Program-made: the position numbers and the translations under genes
The notes under the pieces: generated by a model
Told to the model about the DNA's origin: nothing
The model's database searches: none
Seen by the model: only the letters and a program-made list of their open reading frames with translations
Shown here: positions 42,169 through 50,354 of the stretch, in pieces
How positions within the stretch are numbered: the first letter of the stretch is position 1
Layout: every line of letters begins with the position of its first letter
Assembly: GCA_017403985.1 (NCBI GenBank)
Contig: JAFRDE010000041.1
Coordinates: 1-64,000 of the forward strand
Reading direction: 5' to 3'
Length of the DNA stretch: 64,000 nucleotides
Source: Ruminococcus sp.
Lineage (GTDB): Bacteria; Bacillota; Clostridia; Oscillospirales; Acutalibacteraceae

Positions 42169-43371
42169 TTACAGCTTTTCTACGATAGACTTGGTATCTC
42201 TCGCGATCGCGAGCTCCTCGTTGGTCGCGATAACGGCAACGGGGATGGAGGAATCGTCAGCGGAGATAAACGCCGTATCTCTGGTCACGGCGTTGACTTC
42301 CTTGTTCAGCTTCACGCCTGCGAATGCGAGATAATCGATGACCGCCTCACGCAGCGCGGGCTGATTCTCGCCCAGACCAGCGGTGAAGACGATACCGTCG
42401 CAGCCGCCCATCGCGACCCAATACTGACCGATGTACTTCGCGATCTGGTAGTACAGCATCTCGTGAACGAGCTTTGCGCGGTGGTTGCCGGCTTCCTCGG
42501 CGGCGGTAACGTCGCGGTCGTCGGAGGAGACACCGGATACGCCTAAAAGACCGGATTTCTTGTTCAGCAGGGTGTTCATCTCCTGCGGAGAGAGGTTATC
42601 CTTCTCGGCGATAAAGGTGACGACGGAGGGATCGAGGCAGCCGGAGCGGGTACCCATCAGGATACCGTCGAGGGGCGTCAGACCCATGGAGGTGTCGATA
42701 ACCTTGCCGTTCTTGACGGCGGTGATGGAGGAACCGTTGCCGATATGGCAAGTGATGAGCTTGAGGTCCTTGATATCCTTGCCCATCAGGTCAGCCATCG
42801 CGCCGGAAACAAAGCGGTGGGAGGTGCCGTGAGCGCCGTAACGGCGAACGGCGTACTTCTCATAATACTCGTACGGTACAGCGTACATATACGCCTTTTC
42901 GGGCATAGTGGAGTGGAACGCGGTATCGAAGACGACGACCATCGGGATCTTGTCGCCGAATACCTGCTGACAGCCGCGGATCGCCTGTACATGACCGGCG
43001 TTGTGGAGCGGAGCAAGCGGGATCAGGCTCTCGATGCCCTTGATAACCTCTTCGGTGACCAGCTCGGGATCGCTGAACAGCGCGCCGCCCTGGACGATAC
43101 GGTGACCGATCGCGGCGACCTCGTCAAGGTTCTTGATCACGCCGTATTCTTCGGAAAGAAGCGCGTCGCTGACGGCGATGAACGCCTTCGCGTGGTCGGG
43201 CATGGGGATCTCTTTGGTGAAAGCGCGTCCGTCGGCAGTCTTATGACCGATAAAGGAGCCTTCCTGACCGATACGCTCGCAGTTGCCCTTTGCGATCATC
43301 TGCTCGGTATCCATGTCGATCAGCTGATATTTCAGGCTGGAGCTGCCCGCGTTGATAACTAATATTTTCAT
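42169..43371 (-). CDS. ackA: Acetate kinase
   Basis: Makes ATP from acetyl phosphate in acetate fermentation. ILVINAGSSSLKYQLID at the start, VVFDTAFHSTMPEKAY (catalytic Asp), RRYGAHGTSHRFVS, CHIGNGSSITA and MGTRSGCLDPSV are all family motifs. It has 400 residues behind AGGAGG, with a promoter at 43418-43446. A pta gene is not in the window. Confidence 0.98.
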   Translation of the reverse strand: MKILVINAGSSSLKYQLIDMDTEQMIAKGNCERIGQEGSFIGHKTADGRAFTKEIPMPDHAKAFIAVSDALLSEEYGVIKNLDEVAAIGHRIVQGGALFSDPELVTEEVIKGIESLIPLAPLHNAGHVQAIRGCQQVFGDKIPMVVVFDTAFHSTMPEKAYMYAVPYEYYEKYAVRRYGAHGTSHRFVSGAMADLMGKDIKDLKLITCHIGNGSSITAVKNGKVIDTSMGLTPLDGILMGTRSGCLDPSVVTFIAEKDNLSPQEMNTLLNKKSGLLGVSGVSSDDRDVTAAEEAGNHRAKLVHEMLYYQIAKYIGQYWVAMGGCDGIVFTAGLGENQPALREAVIDYLAFAGVKLNKEVNAVTRDTAFISADDSSIPVAVIATNEELAIARDTKSIVEKL

Positions 43372-43417
43372 AAACTGTTCCTCCTGTATTGAAAATTCAA
43401 CAATAATAACATATACT

Positions 43418-43446
43418 ATAATAGTACATAATCATTTGTTTTTCAA
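43418..43446 (-). promoter_or_regulatory. Promoter of ackA
   Basis: Minus strand TTGAAA (43441-43446), 17 nt, TATTAT (43418-43423). The -10 region overlaps a plus-strand TATAAT (43417-43422) that could serve tmcAL, though no good plus-strand -35 is seen. Confidence 0.6.
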
Positions 43447-43476
43447 GCATTTTTCAAGGAAAAGAGGAAGATTCGT

Positions 43477-44610
43477 TTGATTGTACAGCGCGCGGCGGTC
43501 ATTTGTGAATTCAATCCCTTTCATAACGGACATAAATTTCTTTTAGAGAAAATAAAATCAGACCCGCATAACGAGATCGTCTGTATCATGAGCGGCAATT
43601 TTGTCCAGCGCGGCGATATCGCGATCACCGATAAATACGTGAGAGCACAGGCGGCGCTGGAAAACGGCGCGGATATCGTCGTCGAGCTTCCGACAGTATA
43701 CGCTTTATCAAGCGCACAGGTTTTCGCTGACAACGGCGTTCACATTGCCGCCGCACTCAACTGTAACAGGCTGTACTTCGGAGCGGAAAACTCCATCAGC
43801 GATCTGTCTGAGGTTGCGGGGTTACTGGAAAACGAATTGATAAACGACAAAATTCGTTCCGCGATGAAGGGCGGGCAGTACTATCCCAAAGCGCTGAGCG
43901 CGGCGGTCGGCGATAAACATGCCCATATCCTCGAACAGCCGAACAATATCCTTGCGCTCGAGTACATCAAAGCATGTCAGAAATACGGTATCCTGCCGAT
44001 CGCAATTCCGCGTAAGGGCGCGAATCACGATGAAGATGTGATACGCGACGGGATCGCCTCGGCAAGCAAGATCCGAGAGATGATCGGGAACGGCGAGTCG
44101 TACAAGCTGCTCACGCCGATGGAGATCACCGATCCGTGCCATATCAAAAGCATAGAGCCCGCGATCCTCTATCGGCTCAAAACCATCACACCGGAGGAGC
44201 TGCATCATATCGCTGACGTCAGCGAGGGCTTAGAATACCGGATCATTGACGCGGCTAAGAAATATAATTCTCTTACAGAAATATACAACGCCGTCAAAAC
44301 CAAGCGCTACACCATGGCGCGGATCCGCAGGATCATCCTCTCGGCTTTCTTGGACATCACGCAGGAGATGCAGAACACGCCTGTCCCCTATCTGCGGATC
44401 CTCGGCGTCAGATCGGTACTGTCAGGCACTTTGAGCGGCGCAAAGCTGCCGCTGATCGTCAAAACGAAGACGGATTATGAAAACTTGAATCATATTTCTG
44501 CAAAAGAAATATTCAACGTTGATTTACGCGCCGCCGAAGCGATGAATATCGCCGGCGGACAGATCAACAATGAATTCTCCCGCGGCGTCATCAGACTTTT
44601 AAGCCGATAA
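43477..44610 (+). CDS. tmcAL: tRNA(Met) cytidine acetate ligase TmcAL
   Basis: Makes N4-acetylcytidine at C34 of elongator tRNA-Met from acetate and ATP. The nucleotidyltransferase start ICEFNPFHNGHKFLLEK, MSGNFVQRGDIAITDKY, NGADIVVELPTVYALSSAQ and SASKIREMI are diagnostic of the YlbM family. It has 377 residues, beginning at TTG (43477) behind AAGAGGAAG. It is divergent from ackA, placing two acetate-using enzymes side by side. Confidence 0.93.
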   Translation: MIVQRAAVICEFNPFHNGHKFLLEKIKSDPHNEIVCIMSGNFVQRGDIAITDKYVRAQAALENGADIVVELPTVYALSSAQVFADNGVHIAAALNCNRLYFGAENSISDLSEVAGLLENELINDKIRSAMKGGQYYPKALSAAVGDKHAHILEQPNNILALEYIKACQKYGILPIAIPRKGANHDEDVIRDGIASASKIREMIGNGESYKLLTPMEITDPCHIKSIEPAILYRLKTITPEELHHIADVSEGLEYRIIDAAKKYNSLTEIYNAVKTKRYTMARIRRIILSAFLDITQEMQNTPVPYLRILGVRSVLSGTLSGAKLPLIVKTKTDYENLNHISAKEIFNVDLRAAEAMNIAGGQINNEFSRGVIRLLSR

Positions 44611-44675
44611 AGTATTGCTATTTGAACCGATTACTGATATAATTTCTACACAGCAGTTGCAAAGGAGGTGTGTTC

Positions 44676-45614
44676 GTGTCAGACACCCCATATGTATTCA
44701 TCAGCTACAGCTCTAAGGAAACCACCGCAGCCGAACAGCTGCGCGACGTTCTGATAAAAAACGGATTTACCTGCTGGATGGCTCCGGCGTCCATTGAAGG
44801 CGGCTCAGATTACACCAAAGCGATACCCGCCGCGATCACAAACTGCGGCGCCGTCGTGCTGGTCTGTTCTGAGAATTCCCAGAATTCTTATTGGGTCAAA
44901 TCCGAGGTCATAGACGCCATTTCCAAAGGCAAGCCCGTCATCCCGTTCATCATCGACAGAGCTGAAATGAACAGCGAATTCAACTTCATGTTGTCCCCCT
45001 CCCAGCGAATCATCGCGTATAATGATAAAGCAAAAGCATACCAGTCGCTGATCAACGCGCTGAACGGTCATTTTTATGTGGAGCCGACCGATCCGTCCGT
45101 TCCGGAAACCCCGATCCCGGCGACCAAACAAAAAGCCGTACAAAAGCCCGTCAAAGACGCCGTATACATGACAGCGGAAAAGCCGACAAGCTATTCTTTT
45201 TCTACGATAATGATATGGATCCTGTATGTCATAGGACTGGCACTGTTTATCCTAATCCTGAGTAATAACACTGAGGTAAAGGTCGGGAATATCACGATGA
45301 CATCTTTCTTCATGATGACCTTTCTGATGCCGTTTACATTAGTCTGCACCTTCATTATCCGCAGGCACAAAACAGCACCGGTCAAGGTCATCAAAAAGCG
45401 CAGGATCATTATAATGATGATTTTTATCATCTGCTGGGTTATTGTCGAAACGCTGAATCTGCTGACCTATTCAGGCGCTCTGCCATCCCTGATCAATAAT
45501 GATACCGGCTTCGGCAGCGTCATCGCCGTCATTTTCATCAGCGCTGTTGCAGCGATCATCATAGAGATCGCCGCTACTGCTTCGTTCCGCAAAACAAAAT
45601 ACAAGGTTACATAA
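44676..45614 (+). CDS. TIR-domain protein with four membrane segments
   Basis: 312 residues. A TIR domain (about 5-130) starts YVFISYSSKETTAAEQLRDV, has the loop WMAPASIEGGSDYTKAIPAA and carries W73-x3-E77 in SYWVKSEVIDA, where Glu matches the NAD-cleaving residue of bacterial TIR enzymes. A ~45-residue Pro-rich linker precedes four hydrophobic segments to the C-terminus. The GTG at 44676 is chosen, 7 nt after AGGAGG. It could be a membrane-anchored immune effector or a signalling protein; no known defence partner lies nearby. It follows tmcAL by 65 nt and has its own terminator. Confidence 0.85.
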   Translation: MSDTPYVFISYSSKETTAAEQLRDVLIKNGFTCWMAPASIEGGSDYTKAIPAAITNCGAVVLVCSENSQNSYWVKSEVIDAISKGKPVIPFIIDRAEMNSEFNFMLSPSQRIIAYNDKAKAYQSLINALNGHFYVEPTDPSVPETPIPATKQKAVQKPVKDAVYMTAEKPTSYSFSTIMIWILYVIGLALFILILSNNTEVKVGNITMTSFFMMTFLMPFTLVCTFIIRRHKTAPVKVIKKRRIIIMMIFIICWVIVETLNLLTYSGALPSLINNDTGFGSVIAVIFISAVAAIIIEIAATASFRKTKYKVT

Positions 45615-45617
45615 CAT

Positions 45618-45641
45618 AAAGGCGCCCAAAAGGGCGCCTTT
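45618..45641. terminator. Bidirectional terminator, TIR gene/carboxyltransferase operon
   Basis: AAAGGCGCCC-AAAA-GGGCGCCTTT, a 10-bp perfect stem between convergent genes. Confidence 0.92.
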
Positions 45642-45649
45642 GTTGTATG

Positions 45650-47050
45650 TTATACCGGATGGATCTTATTCTGTTTATCGACCAGCTCGGAATTGACGCC
45701 GAGCTTTTTGTTTCTGCGTTTCTCGAAGAAGTCGACGGCGACTTTCGGGAACTGGGCGTAACTGAGGACGTCCTCCTCCTGCTCGATATACTGCGGGATC
45801 TCCGCGCGCAGTTTTTCGAGTTCCGGCTCCAAAAGATCGGCGGGACGGCAGTCGATGGGCTCCATATCGCCGATGATGCGCTTGCGGAATTCGGGATCGA
45901 TCGGCATCGGGGTCGTGCCGTACTTGCCGGCGACCAGATCCTTGAACTCGTTGGTGCACATCTTATAGCGCTCGCCCATGATGACGTTGAACACCGCCTG
46001 TGTGCCGACGATCTGAGAGGTCGGGGTGACGAGCGGCGGGTAACCGCTGTCCTCACGCACGCGCGGCACTTCCTCGAGCACCTGCGTGAGCTGATCCTCC
46101 TTGCCCGCCTGCTTGAGCTGAGACAGCAGGTTCGACAGCATACCGCCGGGCACCTGATAGATCAGGGCTTTCGCGTCGGTCGCGAGCATCTTGGGATCGA
46201 GCAGACCGCTCTTGATGTATTTCTCGCGCAGGGTCATGAAATATTCGCGGATCGGCGTCAGGCTTTCCAGCTTGATGCCGGTGTCATATTCGGTACCCAT
46301 GAACGCGGCGATCATGCTCTCGGTCGGCGCGTGAGAAGTACCCAGCGCCAGCGGAGAGATCGCGGTATCGATCATATCGACGCCCGCTTCCACGCCTTTC
46401 ATCAGGCACATGGAGGCGAGACCGGAGGTATAGTGGGTGTGAAGCTGTAAGGGCAGATCGACTTCCGCTTTGATCGCCCTGACGAGCTTTTCGGTATTAT
46501 ACGGCGTCAATAAAGCCGCCATATCCTTGATGCAGATGGAATCCGCGCCCGCGTCGGCGATACGCTTGGCATACTCGACATAATACTCGTCGGTAAAGAC
46601 GGGACCGGTCGTATAGCTGATGGCGACCTGTGCGTGAGCGCCTTCCTTTTTTGCCGCTTTAATAGCGACCTGCAGGTTCTTGATATCATTCAGCGCGTCA
46701 AAGATACGGATGATATCGATACCGTTGGCAACGGAACGCTGTACAAAGTATTCGAGCACATCGTCCGCGTAGTGGCGGTAGCCCAACATATTCTGACCGC
46801 GGAACAGCATTTGCAGCTTCGTGTTCTTGCAGTGATCGCGGATGGTGCGCAGGCGATCCCACGGATCCTCGTTCAAAAAACGCAGACAGCTGTCGAACGT
46901 CGCGCCGCCCCAGCACTCGAGCGAATAGAAGCCGATCTGATCCATCTGATCGAGGATCGGGAGCATCTCTTCGGTCGTCATGCGGGTCGCGATCAGACTC
47001 TGGTGCGCGTCGCGCAGGGCTGTCTCGGTGACTAAAATCTTCTTTGCCAT
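45650..47050 (-). CDS. oadA: OadA/5S-type pyruvate carboxyltransferase subunit
   Basis: TIM-barrel carboxyltransferase that moves CO2 between biotin and pyruvate/oxaloacetate. ETALRDAHQSLIATRM (metal site), YSLECWGGATFDSCLRFLNE, SICIKDMAALLTPY (carboxylated Lys) and LHTHYTSGLASM are standard; the C-terminal part is the PYC_OADA domain. At 466 residues it ends before the biotin domain, which is a separate gene just upstream. It is part of a carboxyltransferase-BCCP-5S set. Confidence 0.94.
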   Translation of the reverse strand: MAKKILVTETALRDAHQSLIATRMTTEEMLPILDQMDQIGFYSLECWGGATFDSCLRFLNEDPWDRLRTIRDHCKNTKLQMLFRGQNMLGYRHYADDVLEYFVQRSVANGIDIIRIFDALNDIKNLQVAIKAAKKEGAHAQVAISYTTGPVFTDEYYVEYAKRIADAGADSICIKDMAALLTPYNTEKLVRAIKAEVDLPLQLHTHYTSGLASMCLMKGVEAGVDMIDTAISPLALGTSHAPTESMIAAFMGTEYDTGIKLESLTPIREYFMTLREKYIKSGLLDPKMLATDAKALIYQVPGGMLSNLLSQLKQAGKEDQLTQVLEEVPRVREDSGYPPLVTPTSQIVGTQAVFNVIMGERYKMCTNEFKDLVAGKYGTTPMPIDPEFRKRIIGDMEPIDCRPADLLEPELEKLRAEIPQYIEQEEDVLSYAQFPKVAVDFFEKRRNKKLGVNSELVDKQNKIHPV

Positions 47051-47060
47051 ATTGATCTCC

Positions 47061-47426
47061 TTAACCGATGGTCACGAGGGTCGCGCCGGTGTCGACGCTC
47101 TCGCCCTTGTTGACGGAGATACCGGTAACGGTGCCGTCCTTGGGCGCTTTGATCTCATTCTCCATCTTCATCGCTTCGAGAACGACGAGGACGTCGCCTT
47201 TCTTGACAGCCTGACCGTCGGATACGTTGACGGATACGATGGTGCCGGGCATGGGAGCCGCAACCTTTTCACCGGCTCCGACAGCCGCGGGCTTTTTTGC
47301 GGGAGCGGGAGCGGCCGCCTTTACGGGCGCCGCGGGAGCAGCGGCAGCGGGCGCAGCGCCTTCGCCGATCTCTTCAACCTGTACGTCATATGCGACGCCG
47401 TTTACGGTAATTCTCAGATTTTTCAT
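47061..47426 (-). CDS. Biotin carboxyl carrier protein (1.3S/GcdC-like)
   Basis: 121 residues: a short N-terminal strand domain ([18 protein letters not shown]), a flexible Ala/Pro/Lys linker and a biotinyl domain with [11 protein letters not shown] (biotinylated Lys). It has the size and layout of the transcarboxylase 1.3S or glutaconyl-CoA decarboxylase gamma subunits. It lies 10 nt before the OadA-like gene. Confidence 0.94.
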   Translation of the reverse strand: MKNLRITVNGVAYDVQVEEIGEGAAPAAAAPAAPVKAAAPAPAKKPAAVGAGEKVAAPMPGTIVSVNVSDGQAVKKGDVLVVLEAMKMENEIKAPKDGTVTGISVNKGESVDTGATLVTIG

Positions 47427-47436
47427 AATTTATACC

Positions 47437-47730
47437 TCAACTAAAGTATTTTTTATATGTGCTGTAATCAAATCCGCATTCACACTTTTCATCGGAAATG
47501 CTGTTGATTTTACCGCAGCTCAGACATTTCCATGAATCCTGTGAAATATCCGACGAAGCTTTCGACGAATCGAAAGGAGTCGAACGCTGATTGATCCCAT
47601 TTGTCTGTTTTAACTTTCTGTTTTTCTTCGCTCTTTTGATGCGGGATACAATACCCCAAATGACTGCATAGAAAACTGCACCGAATATGATCAGGAATAT
47701 GGTGAGAAAAATTTTATCTCCGGGCTTCAT
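47437..47730 (-). CDS. Small membrane zinc-ribbon protein
   Basis: 97 residues with one N-terminal helix (KIFLTIFLIIFGAVFYAVIW), a basic stretch (RIKRAKKNRKLK) and a C-terminal ribbon CLSCGKINSISDEKCECG. It occupies the place where OadG/GcdD-type membrane subunits are found in decarboxylase operons, but I cannot show homology. It is more AT-rich than its neighbours. It could be an unrelated insertion. Confidence 0.7.
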   Translation of the reverse strand: MKPGDKIFLTIFLIIFGAVFYAVIWGIVSRIKRAKKNRKLKQTNGINQRSTPFDSSKASSDISQDSWKCLSCGKINSISDEKCECGFDYSTYKKYFS

Positions 47731-47744
47731 AGCAGTTACTCCTC

Positions 47745-49025
47745 TTAAAGCGTTGAATGCTTCTTAGGTAAAGATGAAACGCGTTTGCTTGACAGCATAT
47801 CGAGCGCCGCGACGAGCTTATCTCTCAAGCCGTCGGGCTCGACGATATCGTCAACATAGCCGTCCTCTGCCGCTTTTACGGCAGACAGGTTCGCCTTGAC
47901 GTAATCCGTCGCGAGCGCGTCCTGTTCAGCGACAGGCGCGTCGGCGATGCTGTCATCCAGGATGAACGCCGCCGCCTTGGGCGCGATCGGCGATACGACG
48001 GCTTCGGGGAGCGCATAAACCAGATCGGCGCCGGAGGTCGAACCGGCAAGTGCGATATAGACGGCGCCTACTGCGGTACCGGAGACGATCGATATCTTCG
48101 CCGTGGTCGCTTCGGCATAGACGGAAACGAGCTTGGACGCGTCATGAAGGCTATCGAACTGCTCCGCGTCAACGATCGTGATAACGGGGATCGAGAACGC
48201 GTCACAGAAGCGCACATGCTTACTCATTTTCTTCGAGCTGTCAGCGGAGATCGTGCCGCCCTTGGTGACGATGATACCGACGGGATAACCGTTCACTCTG
48301 CCGAACGCGGTGCAAACGGGCTCGCCATAGCCGCCGCCGACACAGAGAAGAGAGTTCTCATCGGCAAAATACTTCGGCAGTTTATCGGGAGTCGCGTAAG
48401 CGGGAACGGTCTCAAATGCGGGAGCGGGCTCCAGATTATTCGCCGGGAAATAACCGAGCAGGTCCTTTGCCTTATCAACACACGCCTTGTATCCCTCACA
48501 AATAAAGGATACGATACCGCTGTTCAGGTTATCGTCGGCGGACGCGTTTTCGCCGGTCGTGTCGACGCTGAGCTTCGCGTCCTTTTCCATGATGATGTAA
48601 TCGGCGGAAGCCGCGATCAGCGCCGAGGTGCCGAGGCAGCTGCCGAGCACGATGGAGATCTGCGGAACAACGCCGCTGAGCTTCGCGCTCTTTCTCAGAA
48701 TATCGCCGTATGCGGAAAGAAGCTCATACTTCTGCTCCAGTCTGCCGCCGACAGAACGGTAGAAGCCGACGACGGGAGCGCCTGTCTTCAGCGCCGCGCT
48801 GTAAATCTTGGTGATCTTCTTCGCCTGCGCCTTGCTCATCGCGCCGCCGCACGCATCCACATTCTGCGCGAACGCGTATACAGCAACGCCGTCGACGGTC
48901 CCGAAGCCGGTCACAGCCTCCGCTTCGCCGCCTTCGCTCTTCAGATAAGCGTCGGTCTCGCTAAAGCTGCCGTCGTCAAAAAAGGCGTTAAGCACATCGT
49001 AGGATGAATACTTTTCTGCACCCAC
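47745..49025 (-). CDS. Acyl-CoA carboxyltransferase (12S/MmdA-like), divergent
   Basis: Crotonase-fold carboxyltransferase with two halves. FDDGSF, AVTGFGTVDGVAVYAFAQN, GVVPQISIVLGSCLGTSALI (first oxyanion site) and PVITIVDAEQF with GTAVGAVYIALAGSTSGADL (second half) follow the MmdA/PccB pattern. At 426 residues it is about 80 shorter than typical, and motifs such as SGGARIQ read SVGGRLEQ, so it is divergent. The GTG at 49025 is 7 nt after AGGAGG; an ATG two codons earlier abuts it. It is the first gene of the operon. The substrate (methylmalonyl-, malonyl- or other CoA ester) is open. Confidence 0.85.
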   Translation of the reverse strand: MGAEKYSSYDVLNAFFDDGSFSETDAYLKSEGGEAEAVTGFGTVDGVAVYAFAQNVDACGGAMSKAQAKKITKIYSAALKTGAPVVGFYRSVGGRLEQKYELLSAYGDILRKSAKLSGVVPQISIVLGSCLGTSALIAASADYIIMEKDAKLSVDTTGENASADDNLNSGIVSFICEGYKACVDKAKDLLGYFPANNLEPAPAFETVPAYATPDKLPKYFADENSLLCVGGGYGEPVCTAFGRVNGYPVGIIVTKGGTISADSSKKMSKHVRFCDAFSIPVITIVDAEQFDSLHDASKLVSVYAEATTAKISIVSGTAVGAVYIALAGSTSGADLVYALPEAVVSPIAPKAAAFILDDSIADAPVAEQDALATDYVKANLSAVKAAEDGYVDDIVEPDGLRDKLVAALDMLSSKRVSSLPKKHSTL

Positions 49026-49086
49026 AAACATTCCTCCTAAAAGGCAGATCAATTCAAATCAACTGCCACAAAATAATTCATTTTAT

Positions 49087-49115
49087 ATTATATTACAATC
49101 ACCGTAAAATAGCAA
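49087..49115 (-). promoter_or_regulatory. Promoter of the carboxyltransferase operon
   Basis: Minus strand TTGCTA (49110-49115), 17 nt, TATAAT (49087-49092). Confidence 0.65.
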
Positions 49116-49146
49116 GAAAAAACAGGATTTTTTCCGCAAAAAATAA

Positions 49147-49164
49147 GCTCCCTGATTAGGGAGC
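49147..49164 (-). terminator. Terminator after the rluB-linked hypothetical gene
   Basis: GCTCCCT-GATT-AGGGAGC, followed on the minus strand by TTATTTTTTG; 1 nt past the stop codon. Confidence 0.8.
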
Positions 49165-49165
49165 G

Positions 49166-49519
49166 TCAGTCATGATGATGATTCAGTATTTTTGAAAGGT
49201 CGCTTTTCATCCTGCCGTCTTTCATCGAGAAGCGCAGCGCCTCCAGCGTCGGGTACAGCACAGGGTTCTCGGATTCCAGATAAAAGCAGGAATGATTCAG
49301 CCCGTAAGAACCTAAGGCACGGATGATCGTGTCCAGAATACCGTATTCGGCGCGATCCATGTTCTTCGGATCGGCAGGCAGAGGCAAGAGCTCGTCCACG
49401 ATGAGGATATACCCGTTGTGATGAAAACGGATATATCCGCAGGGAGCGCCGTCCAGAAAGGCGTTCAGCGCTTTGTTTTCACTTGATTCATTTTTAGGAT
49501 CGGGTTTAACAACAAGCAT
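49166..49519 (-). CDS. Conserved-looking hypothetical protein
   Basis: 117 residues, not recognised. CGYIRFHHNGYILIVDELLPL and ALGSYGLNHSCFYLESEN suggest a mixed alpha/beta domain, perhaps a reduced GNAT-like fold, and it ends in HHHD. Codon usage resembles its neighbours, and the gene ends at a good terminator, so it is likely real. It is the last gene after rluB, separated by a palindromic repeat. Confidence 0.65.
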   Translation of the reverse strand: MLVVKPDPKNESSENKALNAFLDGAPCGYIRFHHNGYILIVDELLPLPADPKNMDRAEYGILDTIIRALGSYGLNHSCFYLESENPVLYPTLEALRFSMKDGRMKSDLSKILNHHHD

Positions 49520-49542
49520 AAATTCCTCCGCAGTTATTTGCC

Positions 49543-49590
49543 GTAGGGACGGTCATTGACCGTCCGCGGACGAGCAATGCTCGTCCCTAC
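49543..49590. repeat. Palindromic repeat, family 3, overlapping the rluB stop
   Basis: GTAGGGACGGTCATTGACCG...CGAGCAATGCTCGTCCCTAC: two inner hairpins closed by GTAGGGACG/CGTCCCTAC. The TAG stop of rluB (49587-49589) lies inside the element's right end. Confidence 0.85.
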
Positions 49591-50354
49591 AATAATGCAT
49601 CAACATCAAAACCTGCACTCGGATTGGGGTCGGCAGAGAGCTTGCGCACCTCGAGCTCGGTGAGGTCGCGGTACATGCCGGAGCGCAGCTTGCCGAGCTT
49701 TACGCCGCCGATCGCGATGCGCTTCAGACGCGCTACCTCGAGTCCGACCGCGTCGCACATCTTGCGGATCTGGCGGTTCCTGCCCTCGCGGATGACGACC
49801 TCCAGCACACAGCGTTCATTATCCTTATCACGGCTGACGACGCGCACCTGAGCGGGAGCGGTCTTTCGTCCGTCGATCACGACGCCGCTTTCGAGCTTTG
49901 CGACCTGCTCGTCCTTGATATTCGGACGCACCGTGACGCGATAGACCTTATTGACGTGCTTTTTCGGATGCATGATGTGGTTGGCGAATTCGCCGTCATT
50001 GGTCATCAGCAGCATCCCCTCGCTGTCGCGGTCAAGCCTGCCGACGGGATAGAGACGTACGTCGATGTCCTTGATCAGGTCGGCGACGCACTTTCTGCCT
50101 TTTTCATCGCTCATCGTGGTCAGCACGCCGCGCGGCTTATTCAGCATGATATAGCGCAACCCCGGTCTGGCGGTACCGGTCACGCGGCGTTTGCCGATAT
50201 AGACCTTGTCGTTATACGGATCGACCTTGTCGCCGATCTTCGCTACTCTGCCGTTGACGCGCACGCGTCCCGCCGCTATCAATTCTTCACTTTTTCTGCG
50301 CGACGCTACGCCGCAGTCGGCGAGCATCTTTTGTAATCTGACTAACTGTGCCAA
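49587..50354 (-). CDS. rluB: 23S rRNA pseudouridine synthase RluB
   Basis: RsuA/RluB family enzyme modifying 23S rRNA near U2605. N-terminal S4 domain (RLQKMLADCGVASRRKSEELI), catalytic GRLDRDSEGMLLMTNDG (nucleophile Asp) and REGRNRQIRKM are clear. It has 255 residues from a TTG start (50354) with AAAGGA 9 nt upstream, overlapping dacF by 13 nt. The last codons run into a family-3 repeat that supplies the stop. Confidence 0.95.
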   Translation of the reverse strand: MAQLVRLQKMLADCGVASRRKSEELIAAGRVRVNGRVAKIGDKVDPYNDKVYIGKRRVTGTARPGLRYIMLNKPRGVLTTMSDEKGRKCVADLIKDIDVRLYPVGRLDRDSEGMLLMTNDGEFANHIMHPKKHVNKVYRVTVRPNIKDEQVAKLESGVVIDGRKTAPAQVRVVSRDKDNERCVLEVVIREGRNRQIRKMCDAVGLEVARLKRIAIGGVKLGKLRSGMYRDLTELEVRKLSADPNPSAGFDVDALL

